This document shows positions 8,466-17,372 of a DNA stretch of 64,000 bases, in pieces (positions within the stretch are counted from its first letter, which is position 1; each line of letters starts with the position of its first letter). Made by a program: the position numbers and the translations under genes. Source of the stretch: JAOUGY01 sp963825585. Lineage in GTDB: Bacteria; Actinomycetota; Acidimicrobiia; Spongiisociales; ZC4RG35. The notes beneath the pieces are model-generated. The model was given only the letters and a program-made list of their open reading frames with translations, made no database searches and was not told the DNA's origin. The stretch is taken from NCBI GenBank assembly GCA_963825585.1, contig CAWGTX010000004.1, positions 124,001-188,000 on the forward strand, given 5' to 3'.

Positions 8466-9284
8466 TCAGTTCTCCGTTGTCACTGGCGCCGCTGCAACGA
8501 TCACGAGCTCGACCCGGCGATTGGCTGCCCGACCGGACTCGGTCTCGTTGTCGGCCAGTGGGCGGAACTCTCCGTACCCTGTCGCCGACAAGCGGGTCGG
8601 GTTTATGGCTGCACCCTCGAGAATCTGGAGCACCGCAAGGGCGCGATCGGCCGAGAGGTTCCAGTTGGTGTACCCGTTCTCGTTGAGCGGAACGGTGTCG
8701 GTGTGTCCTTCGACCAGGATGAGGTTGTCGAATTCGGCGAGGATCGGAGCCAACGAAGCGATGATCTCGGCGCCTTCCGGTGAGAGATTCGGTGAGCCGC
8801 TGGCGAACAACACGTCGTCGGTGGCGATGGAGACCGCCAATCCTCGGCTGTCGAGTCGTTGGGACACCGATGCCGCGAGACCGTAGACCGCCAAGGCCTC
8901 CACCAGCTTCTCCTGGACCTCTTTGAGCTCCTCGCTGCTGCTGAGGTAGCGGTCGTCGGTCGGATTCTCGGTCTCACCGGGAGGGTCGTTGGGGCTCTCG
9001 ACCAACTCGACCGCCTGCACGGCGGTGCCGGCCTGCGGGTCGGTGAACCCCGCGCCGACGATCCCGGTTCCGGTGTCGAGCAGCCCCTCCTCGATCGAGG
9101 TGTTGTCGAAGGGGTCGGCCAGGCCCGACACGAGCAGCTGGAACTTGGTGGCATCCACCTGCGACATGGCGTAGAGGAGCACGAAGAACGCCATCAGCAG
9201 CGTGATGGCATCGCCGTAGGTGCCGGCGAAACGTAGCTCCGCCTCCATCTGCGAGGTGTCGACCGGCTTCTCCTTCTTGGCCAT
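8466..9284 (-). CDS. motB: Flagellar stator protein MotB
   Basis: MotB anchors the stator to peptidoglycan and carries the ion-binding aspartate. The 272-residue protein has a short cytoplasmic segment, then the membrane helix TYGDAITLLMAFFVLLYAMS, whose Asp at about residue 25 is the expected ion-binding residue. A plug/linker follows, and then an OmpA-like peptidoglycan-binding domain (VEGHTDTVPLNENGYTNW, then LSATGYGEFRPLADN, ANRRVELVI). The start overlaps the last base of motA. Ion specificity cannot be decided from sequence alone. Confidence 0.95.
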   Translation of the reverse strand: MAKKEKPVDTSQMEAELRFAGTYGDAITLLMAFFVLLYAMSQVDATKFQLLVSGLADPFDNTSIEEGLLDTGTGIVGAGFTDPQAGTAVQAVELVESPNDPPGETENPTDDRYLSSSEELKEVQEKLVEALAVYGLAASVSQRLDSRGLAVSIATDDVLFASGSPNLSPEGAEIIASLAPILAEFDNLILVEGHTDTVPLNENGYTNWNLSADRALAVLQILEGAAINPTRLSATGYGEFRPLADNETESGRAANRRVELVIVAAAPVTTEN

Positions 9285-10072
9285 CAGGCGGCCTCGGCTC
9301 CACCCTTGGCCCGGGCCTGGTGACCGATTCGCTGGTCGGGATTCAGGTAAGACTCCAGCCGTTCCACCAGCATCCTGGGGCTGGCTCCGGCCTGGATTGC
9401 GAGCACCCCGTCCACGATCAGGGTCATGGCCCTCATCTCGGCGTTGTTCAGGGCGTCGAGACGGTTGGCGATCGGGATGAAGAGGGCGTTGGAGAAGAAC
9501 ACGCCGTACAGGGTGGTGAGCAGTGCCAGTGACATGCCGATTCCGAGCTGTTCAGGATCCGACAGGTTGCCGAGCATGTTGATGAGACCGACCAGCGTTC
9601 CCATCATTCCAAGGGCGGGGCAGTAGCCCCCGATGGCCTTCCACAGGCTGATCTGGGTCTGGTGGCGGGCGTCGACCCCGTCCATCTGGGTCTCGAGAAT
9701 GGCACGGGCGTTGTCGGCGTCCATCCCGTCGACCACCAGCTGCATACCCTGCTTGAGGAACGGGTCCTCGATGTCCTTGAGCTTCTCCTCGAGCGCCAGC
9801 ACGCCTTCGCGCCGGGCGACTTCGGCCATCTTCATCATGACGTTGACAGCTTCGTCACCGTTGGCAGGCTTGCCGGTCAACGCCTTGATGGCGGTCTTGA
9901 TCATGCCCGTCAGGTCCGAGATGTCGAAGGCCGTGATACCGGCACCGATGGCGCCGAGCAGCACCATGACAATCGACGACGGGCCGATGAGAGGCCCGAA
10001 CGAGTTCCCGTCCATGAGGGTCGAGGCGATGATGGCGACGAAGATGAGGGCGATGCCTCCGATGGTCAACAT
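9284..10072 (-). CDS. motA: Flagellar stator protein MotA
   Basis: MotA is the force-generating stator subunit. The 262-residue protein has four membrane segments; the conserved PALGMMGTLVGLINML region near residue 150 contains the family proline and glycine pattern. The cytoplasmic loop between helices 2 and 3 carries the charged helices (EEKLKDIEDPFLKQGMQLV) that contact FliG. It is the first gene of the motor and export run. The 260-base gap before it, with a hairpin at the end of flgE, suggests its own promoter, although no convincing -35/-10 was found. Confidence 0.95.
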   Translation of the reverse strand: MLTIGGIALIFVAIIASTLMDGNSFGPLIGPSSIVMVLLGAIGAGITAFDISDLTGMIKTAIKALTGKPANGDEAVNVMMKMAEVARREGVLALEEKLKDIEDPFLKQGMQLVVDGMDADNARAILETQMDGVDARHQTQISLWKAIGGYCPALGMMGTLVGLINMLGNLSDPEQLGIGMSLALLTTLYGVFFSNALFIPIANRLDALNNAEMRAMTLIVDGVLAIQAGASPRMLVERLESYLNPDQRIGHQARAKGGAEAA

Positions 10073-10279
10073 GATCGACCATCGCCATCAACTTGGGGGA
10101 TGCGCGTGCGCACCTCGACACCTCCGTGTGAAACTCCGGTGGACCATCCATTGGTCCGTCCCCTCTCCAGTCGGCGCGCGACCAAGGCGCGTAAGCGGTG
10201 CCTTTGGACCGATCGGAGCGGACCCGAGGCTTCGGCATCCCCGTACTGAGACCGAACGTCGGGCGCGCCTTGTGCGTCC

Positions 10280-10321
10280 GGCGTGAGTGGGGAGGGCGAC
10301 GTCGCCGACCCCACTCACGCC
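10280..10321 (-). terminator. Hairpin after flgE
   Basis: A perfect 13-base inverted repeat (GGCGTGAGTGGGG / CCCCACTCACGCC) encloses a loop that itself holds a GGCGACGTCGCC palindrome. It lies 11 bases after the flgE stop. No T-tract follows, so it may end or attenuate transcription between flgE and motA. The remaining 200 bases up to motA show no gene; in particular no FlbD-like small gene was found. Confidence 0.6.
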
Positions 10322-10331
10322 ATCGCAGACG

Positions 10332-11558
10332 TCACCGCTTCAGGTTCACCAGGTCCGACAGGATCTCGTCGGACGCCGTGATCACGCGGCTGTTCGCCTG
10401 GAAGCCGCGCTGGGCGATGATCATGTTCGTGAACTCGGCAGCCAGGTCCACGTTCGACATCTCCAAGGTGCCGGCCGAGAGGCGCCCGCGGTTGCCGGAT
10501 CCGGGGATTCCAACGAGCGGCTGGCCGGAGTTGATGCTCTCGGAGAACCGCGACTCACCCGACCTCATCAACCCGGTCGGGTTGGTGAACGAGGCGGTGG
10601 CGATGCTGCCGAGCACCTTGGTCCAGCCGTTGGAGAACTGCCCAATGATGGTGCCGTCGTCACCGATGATGAAGCTGCGCATGAAGCCGATCTCGTTGCC
10701 GTCCTGGGCGAATGCCGCCATCGTCGACGAGCCTCCGTACTGCACGAGGGGCGTATCGGTCGCCATGTCGATATCGAAGCTCAAGGGTGCCGCTCCGGCC
10801 GGGGTGATCCCGGACAAGGTGATCTGGCCGGGGGAGGTCAGCGCACCACTCGTGTCGAACGTGATGGAGGTGTTCGACAGAGTGGCAGCCACGCCGTCGA
10901 TCTCGGCCGAAGCCGTCCATGCGTTGGCACCGGTCTTGGTGTAGGTCATGAGCAATTCATGGCCGTTGCCGAGCGAGTCGTAGACACTGATGGTGGAAAC
11001 CACTGCGTCGCCCACAGCGGTGTCGGCCGGAAGGTTCCCGCCCAGGGAGACCGACGTCGTCACGATCGGATCGATCACCTGGGTGAGTGGGAGCTGAACG
11101 GCGCCCAGCGGCCGCGCGATGTCGATGGACCCGGCGTCGTCGGCCAGCCACCCCATCACCCTGGCGCCACCAGGGGCAGTCAGGTTCCCTGCCGAGTCGA
11201 AGCTGAAGTTGCCCGCCCTCGTGTACATGCGCGTTCCTGCGCTCTCGAGGACGAAGAAGCCATCGCCTTGGATGGCGAGGTCGGTGTTGCGGCCCGTCAC
11301 CTGGCTGGCACCCTGGGTGAAGACACCGTCGATGGTGGCCACCCTGGTGCCGAGGCCGATCTGGATCGGGTTGGATCCACCGTCGACGTCACTGCCGGCG
11401 GCCGGACCCTGCAGGGTCTGGGTCAGTGCTTCCTGGAAGGTGACGACCGAGGACTTGTAGCCGGCCGTGTTCACGTTGGCGATGTTGTTACCGACGACGT
11501 CCATCATCGTCTGGTGCGAGCGCAGGCCGGAGATCCCGGAAAACATCGAGCGCATCAT
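10332..11558 (-). CDS. flgE: Flagellar hook protein FlgE
   Basis: FlgE polymerises into the hook. The 408-residue protein begins MMRSMFSGISGLRSHQTMMD with the rod/hook N-terminal motif NNIANVNTAGYKSS, and it ends with the matching C-terminal heptad helix (LAAEFTNMIIAQRGFQANSR). The middle is beta-rich hook domain, including GDGFFVLES. I choose the ATG at 11558 because AGGGAGGA sits nine bases upstream; an ATG 15 codons earlier has no such site. The protein is slightly short for hook proteins but has both assembly ends. It follows flgD in a separate reading with a 140-base gap. Confidence 0.95.
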   Translation of the reverse strand: MMRSMFSGISGLRSHQTMMDVVGNNIANVNTAGYKSSVVTFQEALTQTLQGPAAGSDVDGGSNPIQIGLGTRVATIDGVFTQGASQVTGRNTDLAIQGDGFFVLESAGTRMYTRAGNFSFDSAGNLTAPGGARVMGWLADDAGSIDIARPLGAVQLPLTQVIDPIVTTSVSLGGNLPADTAVGDAVVSTISVYDSLGNGHELLMTYTKTGANAWTASAEIDGVAATLSNTSITFDTSGALTSPGQITLSGITPAGAAPLSFDIDMATDTPLVQYGGSSTMAAFAQDGNEIGFMRSFIIGDDGTIIGQFSNGWTKVLGSIATASFTNPTGLMRSGESRFSESINSGQPLVGIPGSGNRGRLSAGTLEMSNVDLAAEFTNMIIAQRGFQANSRVITASDEILSDLVNLKR

Positions 11559-11699
11559 GGTTGGTGGTCCTCCCTGTCGGGGGCCCATCCGTGGGGTTGT
11601 CATCGGGGTCGATCCTTCGACCCGTTCTAGGTATCTGTCGTCCGAAGACGTTCGCCGTTAACGGCTGTAGTGGGTCCCCTTCGGTGTCCGTCCGTGGAA

Positions 11700-12107
11700 T
11701 CAGGTGCCGGGGTCCACCTCCACGACGCTCTGGATGGGGAGCCATTCCTCACCGATCTCGAGCTCGGGCCCGTCGGCGGTGAATCTGACTCCGCCGACCT
11801 GTCCGCTCACCCGACTGCCGTCGGCGGCGATCGCCTCGACGGTCTTGCCGGTGAGCCCGACGGCCAAGGAGAACTGGGTGAGGTTCATGAGCTGTTCCTG
11901 GGTGTTCGCCAGGGTCTGGAGCGTCTCGACCTGGGTGAACTGGGCCGTCTGCTGCATGAACTGGGTCCCATCGGTGGGTTCCATGGGGTTCTGGTACTTC
12001 AACTGAGCCACCAGCAGTTGCAGAAAGGCATCAGGCCCCAACGCACCCAGCCCGGTGGCAGGGCTGGTGGTGGTCGGTGTTCCGAGGCCGGTGATTGGGT
12101 CGGTCAT
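11700..12107 (-). CDS. flgD: Hook cap/assembly protein FlgD
   Basis: FlgD caps the growing hook. The 135-residue product holds the conserved N-terminal region (FLQLLVAQLKYQNPMEPTDG, TQFMQQTAQFTQVETL), which is the secretion and capping part. A short SpoVT-like strand-rich tail follows (GLTGKTVEAIAADGSRVSG). I start at MTDPITG, preceded by GAGGAGACACCC; the open frame upstream lies inside fliK. It is shorter than proteobacterial FlgD, which carries extra tudor and Ig-like domains, but normal for Gram-positives. It sits 16 bases after fliK. Confidence 0.92.
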   Translation of the reverse strand: MTDPITGLGTPTTTSPATGLGALGPDAFLQLLVAQLKYQNPMEPTDGTQFMQQTAQFTQVETLQTLANTQEQLMNLTQFSLAVGLTGKTVEAIAADGSRVSGQVGGVRFTADGPELEIGEEWLPIQSVVEVDPGT

Positions 12108-12123
12108 GGGTGTCTCCTCGAGG

Positions 12124-13488
12124 TCACAGTTGGACGCCGGTGTCGGCGGTGATGCGGCGGGGGGCGGCCCGAGGTGCGGCGGGCGGTGCGTCGTCGTGGT
12201 CGGGTCGATGCCGCTGGCGTTGTTCGCCATCCCGGCTCAGTTCGAATCCCCGGTTCGAGAGGGCCTGCTCGAGGTCCTGGACCAGGCCGGTTGGGGTCTG
12301 GGCGCCGTCCGGGACCGTGAGCCGAACCCCGTCCGACAGTATGCTCACCGTCACCCGGGTCAGACCCTGTTCGTCGATGGTCAGGGTGATCGAGCGAGGT
12401 GGTGGTGCATTCTCGAGTCGCCGGATGGCGTCCTCCACCCGCTGCAGCATTCCCGACGGAACCGTGCTCCCGGTCTCGACCGCTGCTCCGGGGACGGTGG
12501 GCTGGGTGGTCACCTGATCGCCGGTGCCGGTGAGCGGATCGACAGTCGGGAGCTCCGGTCGTAGCTGGTGGTGATCGGGTTGGGCACGGTCCGAACGTTC
12601 GGTCCCGGTGGACAGTCGCGCTTCGACGGCGACCTCGGCACCCGGCCCCGCTTGCTCGGGCATGGGACGGAAGCGCTCGCTCCTCTGGTCGGCCTGAACC
12701 GGGGCGACAGGGCGCTGCTGCTCGACCGGTTGTGTGTCGGATGGCGCTTCCTCCAACGCAGCGGCATCCTGATTGGGAACCTCGGTGGCCGGTGTCTCGG
12801 GTGCTGGCGCGACGACGGACGTAGCTGCGGTGGCACTGCCATCGGCGGCAGATTCCGTGACTGTCTCGGTGGCCGCTCCGTTGCCCCGGAGAGTGCGCAA
12901 ACCGAGCCCCTGGGCCGTGATGGCGGCGTGATCGGCGGCCTGCGAAACCGAGTTGGTCTGTCGGGGCGCCGCGATGACGGCCGCAGAAGCCTGGGCGGCG
13001 ACAACTGCGGTCTGCGAGGCGACCGGGTCCTCTGGCGCCTCGGCTCCGACGGGAGCCGTAGTCGGCGACGCCGACTCCTCTCCAGCTGAGATCGGATCGG
13101 TTTCGGGGGTGCGGGCGCTGGAAGGAGTGACCACCTCCGACTCGGTCTCCCCGGCTGGCGCAGGTCCGTCGCCGGCGTCCCTGAGGATGGGGTGAGCCGC
13201 GCCGATTCCGATGGCGCGGCCCGGGTGGGTCAGGACGGGTATTTCGGTGCCGGCAGCGGGCGCGCCGGCGGGGAGGATGGCGGCGACCACCGATTCGGCG
13301 CCGGGGACCGCCGGTTCGGCGATGGTGGCGGCGGGTGCGGGCTGCTGGCCGGGGATGGTCCCCAGAGCCGCAGCCATCGCCAGTTCGAACCCGCTCTCGG
13401 CGGTGGGGGCTCCGGCGTCTCGGGCCGGGGCAGCCTTGGTGGCCGGGGCAGCCTTGGTGGCCGGGGCAGCGATCGGCGGGATCATCAT
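12124..13488 (-). CDS. fliK: Flagellar hook-length control protein FliK
   Basis: FliK measures hook length and triggers the FlhB switch. The 454-residue protein is an extended Ala/Pro/Thr/Glu-rich low-complexity chain over its first 340 residues. A compact C-terminal domain follows (SITLTIDEQGLTRVTVSI, VRLTVPD), which resembles the FliK C-terminal domain that contacts FlhB. Such a composition is normal for FliK, whose N-terminal half acts as a ruler. Near the start there is a small internal duplication, AAPATKAAPATKAAPA. The start codon overlaps the transglycosylase stop by four bases. The identification is by architecture and position between fliJ and flgD. Confidence 0.88.
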   Translation of the reverse strand: MMIPPIAAPATKAAPATKAAPARDAGAPTAESGFELAMAAALGTIPGQQPAPAATIAEPAVPGAESVVAAILPAGAPAAGTEIPVLTHPGRAIGIGAAHPILRDAGDGPAPAGETESEVVTPSSARTPETDPISAGEESASPTTAPVGAEAPEDPVASQTAVVAAQASAAVIAAPRQTNSVSQAADHAAITAQGLGLRTLRGNGAATETVTESAADGSATAATSVVAPAPETPATEVPNQDAAALEEAPSDTQPVEQQRPVAPVQADQRSERFRPMPEQAGPGAEVAVEARLSTGTERSDRAQPDHHQLRPELPTVDPLTGTGDQVTTQPTVPGAAVETGSTVPSGMLQRVEDAIRRLENAPPPRSITLTIDEQGLTRVTVSILSDGVRLTVPDGAQTPTGLVQDLEQALSNRGFELSRDGEQRQRHRPDHDDAPPAAPRAAPRRITADTGVQL

Positions 13489-14078
13489 GGGGTTCCTCCG
13501 AGTTGTCGATATCGGTCGAAGACTGCATCCACGTACCCGGCGGCGACGGGTACACCCGGTCCGCCGTCGTGTTCACGGGCGACACGTGCCGGGCCGGCGT
13601 TGTAGGCGGCGAGGGCGAGATCGACCCGTCCGAACCGGTCGATCATCTCACCGAGGAATCTGGCCCCACCGGCCAGGTTCTGCTCGGGGTCATAAGGGTC
13701 CACCCCCAGCAGGTCGGCGGTCGCCGGCATCAGTTGAGCGAGACCGACGGCACCGGCATGCGAGACGGCGTCAGCGGTGAAGCTCGACTCGACCCACACC
13801 ACCGCGGTCAGCAGCTTCGGGTCGATCCCCTCGGCCGCGGCGGCCCGATCGATCGAAGCCTGCCAGCGGGCCGCCCCGGCGGGAAGGCCACCGACCGGGG
13901 TGGTGGTGGAGCCGGGGGGTGTCGCCACCACCGACGTCGCAGCGGCAGCCGTCGCAGCAGGAGCCGACGACACCATGGCCGTCCCGAGTGCCCCGGCGAA
14001 GCTGCCCGAGGCGCGCCCGACCAGTGACTGGATCTGACCGACCCGGGCCATCACACCGCTGACTCCACCAGGCGTCAT
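13485..14078 (-). CDS. Lytic transglycosylase (SLT domain) in the flagellar operon
   Basis: The C-terminal 125 residues form a Slt70-like lysozyme domain with the catalytic Glu in VVWVESSFTADAVSHAGAVG, the LAQLMPATADLLG motif and the AAYNAGPARV motif. Such enzymes cleave peptidoglycan. The N-terminal part is Ala/Thr-rich with no clear signal peptide; it may be exported by the flagellar apparatus itself. The gene overlaps both fliJ and fliK by four bases. This position suggests that it opens the wall for the rod, the job done by the FlgJ muramidase in proteobacteria. That role is inferred. Confidence 0.88.
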   Translation of the reverse strand: MTPGGVSGVMARVGQIQSLVGRASGSFAGALGTAMVSSAPAATAAAATSVVATPPGSTTTPVGGLPAGAARWQASIDRAAAAEGIDPKLLTAVVWVESSFTADAVSHAGAVGLAQLMPATADLLGVDPYDPEQNLAGGARFLGEMIDRFGRVDLALAAYNAGPARVAREHDGGPGVPVAAGYVDAVFDRYRQLGGTP

Positions 14079-14497
14079 CGGTGTCGCGCCCGTCGGAGTG
14101 CCATCAGCTCGTCGAGGCTGGCTTCCGCCGACCTACGGGCGAGGTAGGCGAGCGCCTGCTTGCGGCGGTCGTCCAGTTTCGTGGCCACTTCGAGATCCTG
14201 GGCGCTTCTCCTCCACGACCCGTGAGCCGCCCGCGATCGGGCCTCGGCGTGGCCCCGGACCAGCTCGGCGGCGGTGTAGCGCTCGTGGGTGGCGATACCC
14301 GCCATACGCCACACCATCAGATTGTCGAGCCCCGGGGCGGTGTTGGCGGTGTCGATCACCGTCTTGCGATGGTCGTCGAGTGCAGTGATCACCGCCTCTT
14401 CGGCCTCTGCCAGTTCGCGGTTGGCCTCGCCGAGGGCGGCTCTCGCCTGCTTCTCCCATATGCCTCTGACACGGGTGATCTTGGTCAGGTCCTTCAC
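14075..14497 (-). CDS. fliJ: Flagellar export chaperone/stalk protein FliJ
   Basis: FliJ is the central stalk of the FliI ATPase and is almost entirely coiled coil. The 140-residue product is a long charged helical hairpin rich in Ala, Arg and Glu (RAALGEANRELAEAEEAV, SLDELMALRRARHR), which matches FliJ in form if not in strong sequence similarity. I use the GTG that overlaps the fliI stop (GTGA); the frame remains open upstream but lies inside fliI. The end overlaps the transglycosylase start. The call rests mainly on position, length and coiled-coil character. Confidence 0.82.
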   Translation of the reverse strand: MKDLTKITRVRGIWEKQARAALGEANRELAEAEEAVITALDDHRKTVIDTANTAPGLDNLMVWRMAGIATHERYTAAELVRGHAEARSRAAHGSWRRSAQDLEVATKLDDRRKQALAYLARRSAEASLDELMALRRARHR

Positions 14498-15786
14498 AGC
14501 AGCTCCGCTCTCGTACAGATGTCGGCGAGCGCCTGCCATGAGCGCTCGAAGGTGGTGAGGTCGCCCGACCTCTGTTTGAGGAACTCCACGATTTGGGGTG
14601 CCACGCGGAGGCCCTTGTCGGCGCGGGGGTTCGATCCGGCGACGTACGCTCCGACCTCGACCAGTTCCTGGACTTCCATGGCCGCAGCGAGGGCGTCCCG
14701 GGTGACGGTCGCCACCCGTTCCTGTCGGTCGTTCCACAACTTGCCGGCGAGTCGGGAGAGCGAGGCGAGGGGATCGATCGCCGGATACCTGCCCTGAACC
14801 GCCAGGCGGCGGTCGAGGATGAGATGGCCGTCGAGGATGCCTCGGACGGCGTCGGCGACCGGATCGTTCATGTCGTCCCCGTCCACGAGCACCGTGTACA
14901 ACCCGGTGATGGTGCCGTGCTCCCTCGGGCCGGATCGTTCCAGAATCTTGGGCAGCAGTGAGAACACCGACGGTGTGTAGCCCCGGGCGGTGGGCGGTTC
15001 GCCGGCGGCGAGACCGACCTCGCGCTGGGCCATGGCCAGCCGGGTCACAGAGTCCATCATGAGCACCACGTCACCGCCCCGATCGGCGAACCACTCCGCC
15101 ACCCTGGTGGCGTAGAGGGCGGCTCGCAGGCGGAGCAGCGCCGGCTGGTCGGAGGTGGCGACGATGACGATCGAGCGCGCCATGCCTTCGGGGCCGAGCT
15201 CGTCCTCGATGAACTCGCGCACTTCGCGGCCACGTTCGCCGATGAGACCCACGACCGCCAGATCGGCCTCCTGGCCCCGTGCCAGCATGCCGAGCAGGGT
15301 CGACTTCCCGACCCCGGACCCGCCGAAGATGCCGATGCGCTGGCCCTTTCCGACCGTGCACAAGGTGTCGATCAGCCGCACACCGGTCGAGATCGGGGTG
15401 TCGATCCGCTTGCGGTCCATGGCCGAGGGCGTGTTGGCGTCGAGCCTCACCGCTTCACCCAGGATGGGCGGTCCGCCGTCGATCGGGTTGCCGAGGGCGT
15501 CGACGACCCGACCGATGAGTGAATGGCCGACGATGGCGCCGGGGCTGTGGTCGAGGCGTCTGACCTTGTCGCCCCTGCCCAGTCCGGCGGTGTCGCCGTA
15601 TACGAGGGCCGTGGCGCCGCTCGGTTCGATCGCCACCACTTCGGCCAGACGGGTGCCGTCGGCGCCGCTCACCTCGAGTGAGTCGCCCAGACGGAGTCGC
15701 AGGCCACGGACTTCGAGCTCGTGGCCCACCACCCGTGCCAGGCTTCCCTCGACACGGAACGTCGGCATGACGGAACGATCAACCAC
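14494..15786 (-). CDS. fliI: Flagellum-specific ATPase FliI
   Basis: FliI is the hexameric ATPase that energises flagellar export. The protein has the beta-barrel N-terminal domain, the Walker A motif GIFGGSGVGKST near residue 160, the Walker B stretch DVVLMMDSVTRLAMAQREV, and the FliI signature VGLAAGEPPTARGYTPSVF. The C-terminal helical domain binds FliJ. I choose the GTG at 15786 because GAGGAG lies seven bases upstream, giving 430 residues; an ATG six codons later is possible. The start overlaps fliH by eight bases. Confidence 0.95.
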   Translation of the reverse strand: MVDRSVMPTFRVEGSLARVVGHELEVRGLRLRLGDSLEVSGADGTRLAEVVAIEPSGATALVYGDTAGLGRGDKVRRLDHSPGAIVGHSLIGRVVDALGNPIDGGPPILGEAVRLDANTPSAMDRKRIDTPISTGVRLIDTLCTVGKGQRIGIFGGSGVGKSTLLGMLARGQEADLAVVGLIGERGREVREFIEDELGPEGMARSIVIVATSDQPALLRLRAALYATRVAEWFADRGGDVVLMMDSVTRLAMAQREVGLAAGEPPTARGYTPSVFSLLPKILERSGPREHGTITGLYTVLVDGDDMNDPVADAVRGILDGHLILDRRLAVQGRYPAIDPLASLSRLAGKLWNDRQERVATVTRDALAAAMEVQELVEVGAYVAGSNPRADKGLRVAPQIVEFLKQRSGDLTTFERSWQALADICTRAELL

Positions 15787-16366
15787 GGAGCGACTCCTCG
15801 ATGAGCGCCCATGCGGCGGGAAGCGTGAGATCGGCCCGAACCCAGGTTCCCTCGATGCGGGCTTCGCCGGCGCCGAGCGCCGGGTCGATCGCCAGCGTGA
15901 TGGACGGGGCGGATCCGAAACCCGCCTGCACCTCGCCCTGGTCGATCGGCGAGATGTGGACCGTGAGGCGGTCGTCGTCGATCTGATCGAGTGCCTGCCC
16001 GATGCGCTCCACGAGGGACGCGCTGAGTTGCTCCGGGACCGATGCCACCAGGTGGCGGGCGATGGCCAGGGCCGTTTCCATGAGGGCGGGGACCAGGTCG
16101 ACCGCGGTAGCGGAGAGATCGGTGACCGCCTGAGCGGCCGCGTCGCGCAGTCGCTGGGCCGCGGCCTCGGCCGACCTGCGAGCTGCCGTTTCCGCCGCCT
16201 TGGCTCCATCGGCGAAACCCTGCTGGTATCCCGCCTTGCGGGCGTCCTCGGACCGTTTGGCGGTCACCGGGTCGATGTAGAACGTGTCGGTGGACCCCAT
16301 CACATGAGGGTCGTTGGCGATGAAGGGCTGGCGAAGGACTCCGCTACTCGACGAGCTCATTGTCAT
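15779..16366 (-). CDS. fliH: Flagellar export ATPase regulator FliH
   Basis: FliH tethers FliI to the C-ring and holds it inactive. The 195-residue protein has a central stretch rich in Ala and Arg with GxxxG-like spacing (KAGYQQGFADGAKAAETAAR), typical of the FliH coiled coil. A C-terminal V-ATPase-E-like domain follows, with the conserved segment that precedes LTVHISPID. It overlaps fliG at its start and fliI at its end. Length is typical. Confidence 0.88.
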   Translation of the reverse strand: MTMSSSSSGVLRQPFIANDPHVMGSTDTFYIDPVTAKRSEDARKAGYQQGFADGAKAAETAARRSAEAAAQRLRDAAAQAVTDLSATAVDLVPALMETALAIARHLVASVPEQLSASLVERIGQALDQIDDDRLTVHISPIDQGEVQAGFGSAPSITLAIDPALGAGEARIEGTWVRADLTLPAAWALIEESLRG

Positions 16367-17372
16367 CTCCTCGTGCGATCACGATCTGTCCGCTGGCCTC
16401 GAGGGCGCGGATGGCGGCAACGATGCTCGTGCGGGCTTCGGCGACGTCCTGTTTGCGCACGGCGCCGAGAAGGTCGACCTCTTCGAGCAGCGACTCCCGG
16501 GCGCGTTCGGACAGGTTGCGGAGCAGCGTGTCTTTGACTTCGGCGTCGGCGCCCTTCAGGGCCAGGGCGAGGGCGGAGGTGTTGACCTGCTGCAGCACCT
16601 GCTGGATGGCCCGGTCCTCGAGGGTGCAGATGTCCTCGAACACGAACATGAGGGAACGGACCCGTTCGGCCAGTTCGCGGTCGTGCTCGGATAGGTGCTC
16701 GAGCACGGTCTTCTCGATGTCGCGGCCGGCGTTGTTGAGGATGTCGGCGAGTTCCTTCGGGCCGTCGCGGGGAGTGCCGTCATCCTTCTCGGCCTCGGAA
16801 AGGCGCTTGCGCATGGCCTGCTCGATGCGGTAGACGAGTTCCGGGGGAGTGCGACCGATGGTGGCGATTCGTAGGGCGATGTCGCCCGACTCGATCGAGT
16901 CGAACTCGGCGAGGATCTTGGCGGCGAGACCCGGCGGTTGGGCGGACAGGATGACCGCTGCCGTCTGGGGGTGCTCGTTGCGGAGGAACTGTACTGCCTG
17001 GTCGAGCTCCACCTTCTGGAGGAATCTGAACGGATGGATTGGGTCGAATGTCTCGAGGTCGGCGAGCTCGGCGGCCATCTCCATGGCCCGAGCCCGGGCC
17101 CGCAGGGACTGGGCCTCGGCGGTCGGATCGATCGACATCATGTGGTTGAGGGTGCCCGCCATGAGGGCGTTGCGGGTGCCCGTGTCGAAGTCGCCGAGGT
17201 GGGCGACTTCCTCGGCGAGGAGGGCCACCTCGTCGGGGGAGAGATGGTCGAGGATCGCCGACGCCTTGCCGGAGCCGATGGCGAGGACCAGTGCCGCCGC
17301 CCGCTGACGCGGGGGTGGCACGGCGAGTGCGCTGCCTGAGGTGACTGCGGGGAGTGCGCTGCCGTCGGCCAT
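16344..17372 (-). CDS. fliG: Flagellar motor switch protein FliG
   Basis: FliG is the rotor protein on which the stator pushes. The 342-residue protein shows the three-part FliG build: an N-terminal domain that binds FliF, a middle domain with FLRNEHPQTAAVILSAQPPG, and a C-terminal domain with MFVFEDICTLEDRAIQQVLQ and LLEEVDLLGAVRKQDVAEA. The last segment carries the charged torque helix. It starts one base into the fliF stop and ends inside fliH. All expected regions are present. Confidence 0.95.
   Translation of the reverse strand: MADGSALPAVTSGSALAVPPPRQRAAALVLAIGSGKASAILDHLSPDEVALLAEEVAHLGDFDTGTRNALMAGTLNHMMSIDPTAEAQSLRARARAMEMAAELADLETFDPIHPFRFLQKVELDQAVQFLRNEHPQTAAVILSAQPPGLAAKILAEFDSIESGDIALRIATIGRTPPELVYRIEQAMRKRLSEAEKDDGTPRDGPKELADILNNAGRDIEKTVLEHLSEHDRELAERVRSLMFVFEDICTLEDRAIQQVLQQVNTSALALALKGADAEVKDTLLRNLSERARESLLEEVDLLGAVRKQDVAEARTSIVAAIRALEASGQIVIARGDDNELVE

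Noticed and set aside
10073..10279. A FlbD-type small gene between flgE and motA
   Set aside because: None of the six readings shows the FlbD pattern. The frames are Arg-rich with no conserved motif.
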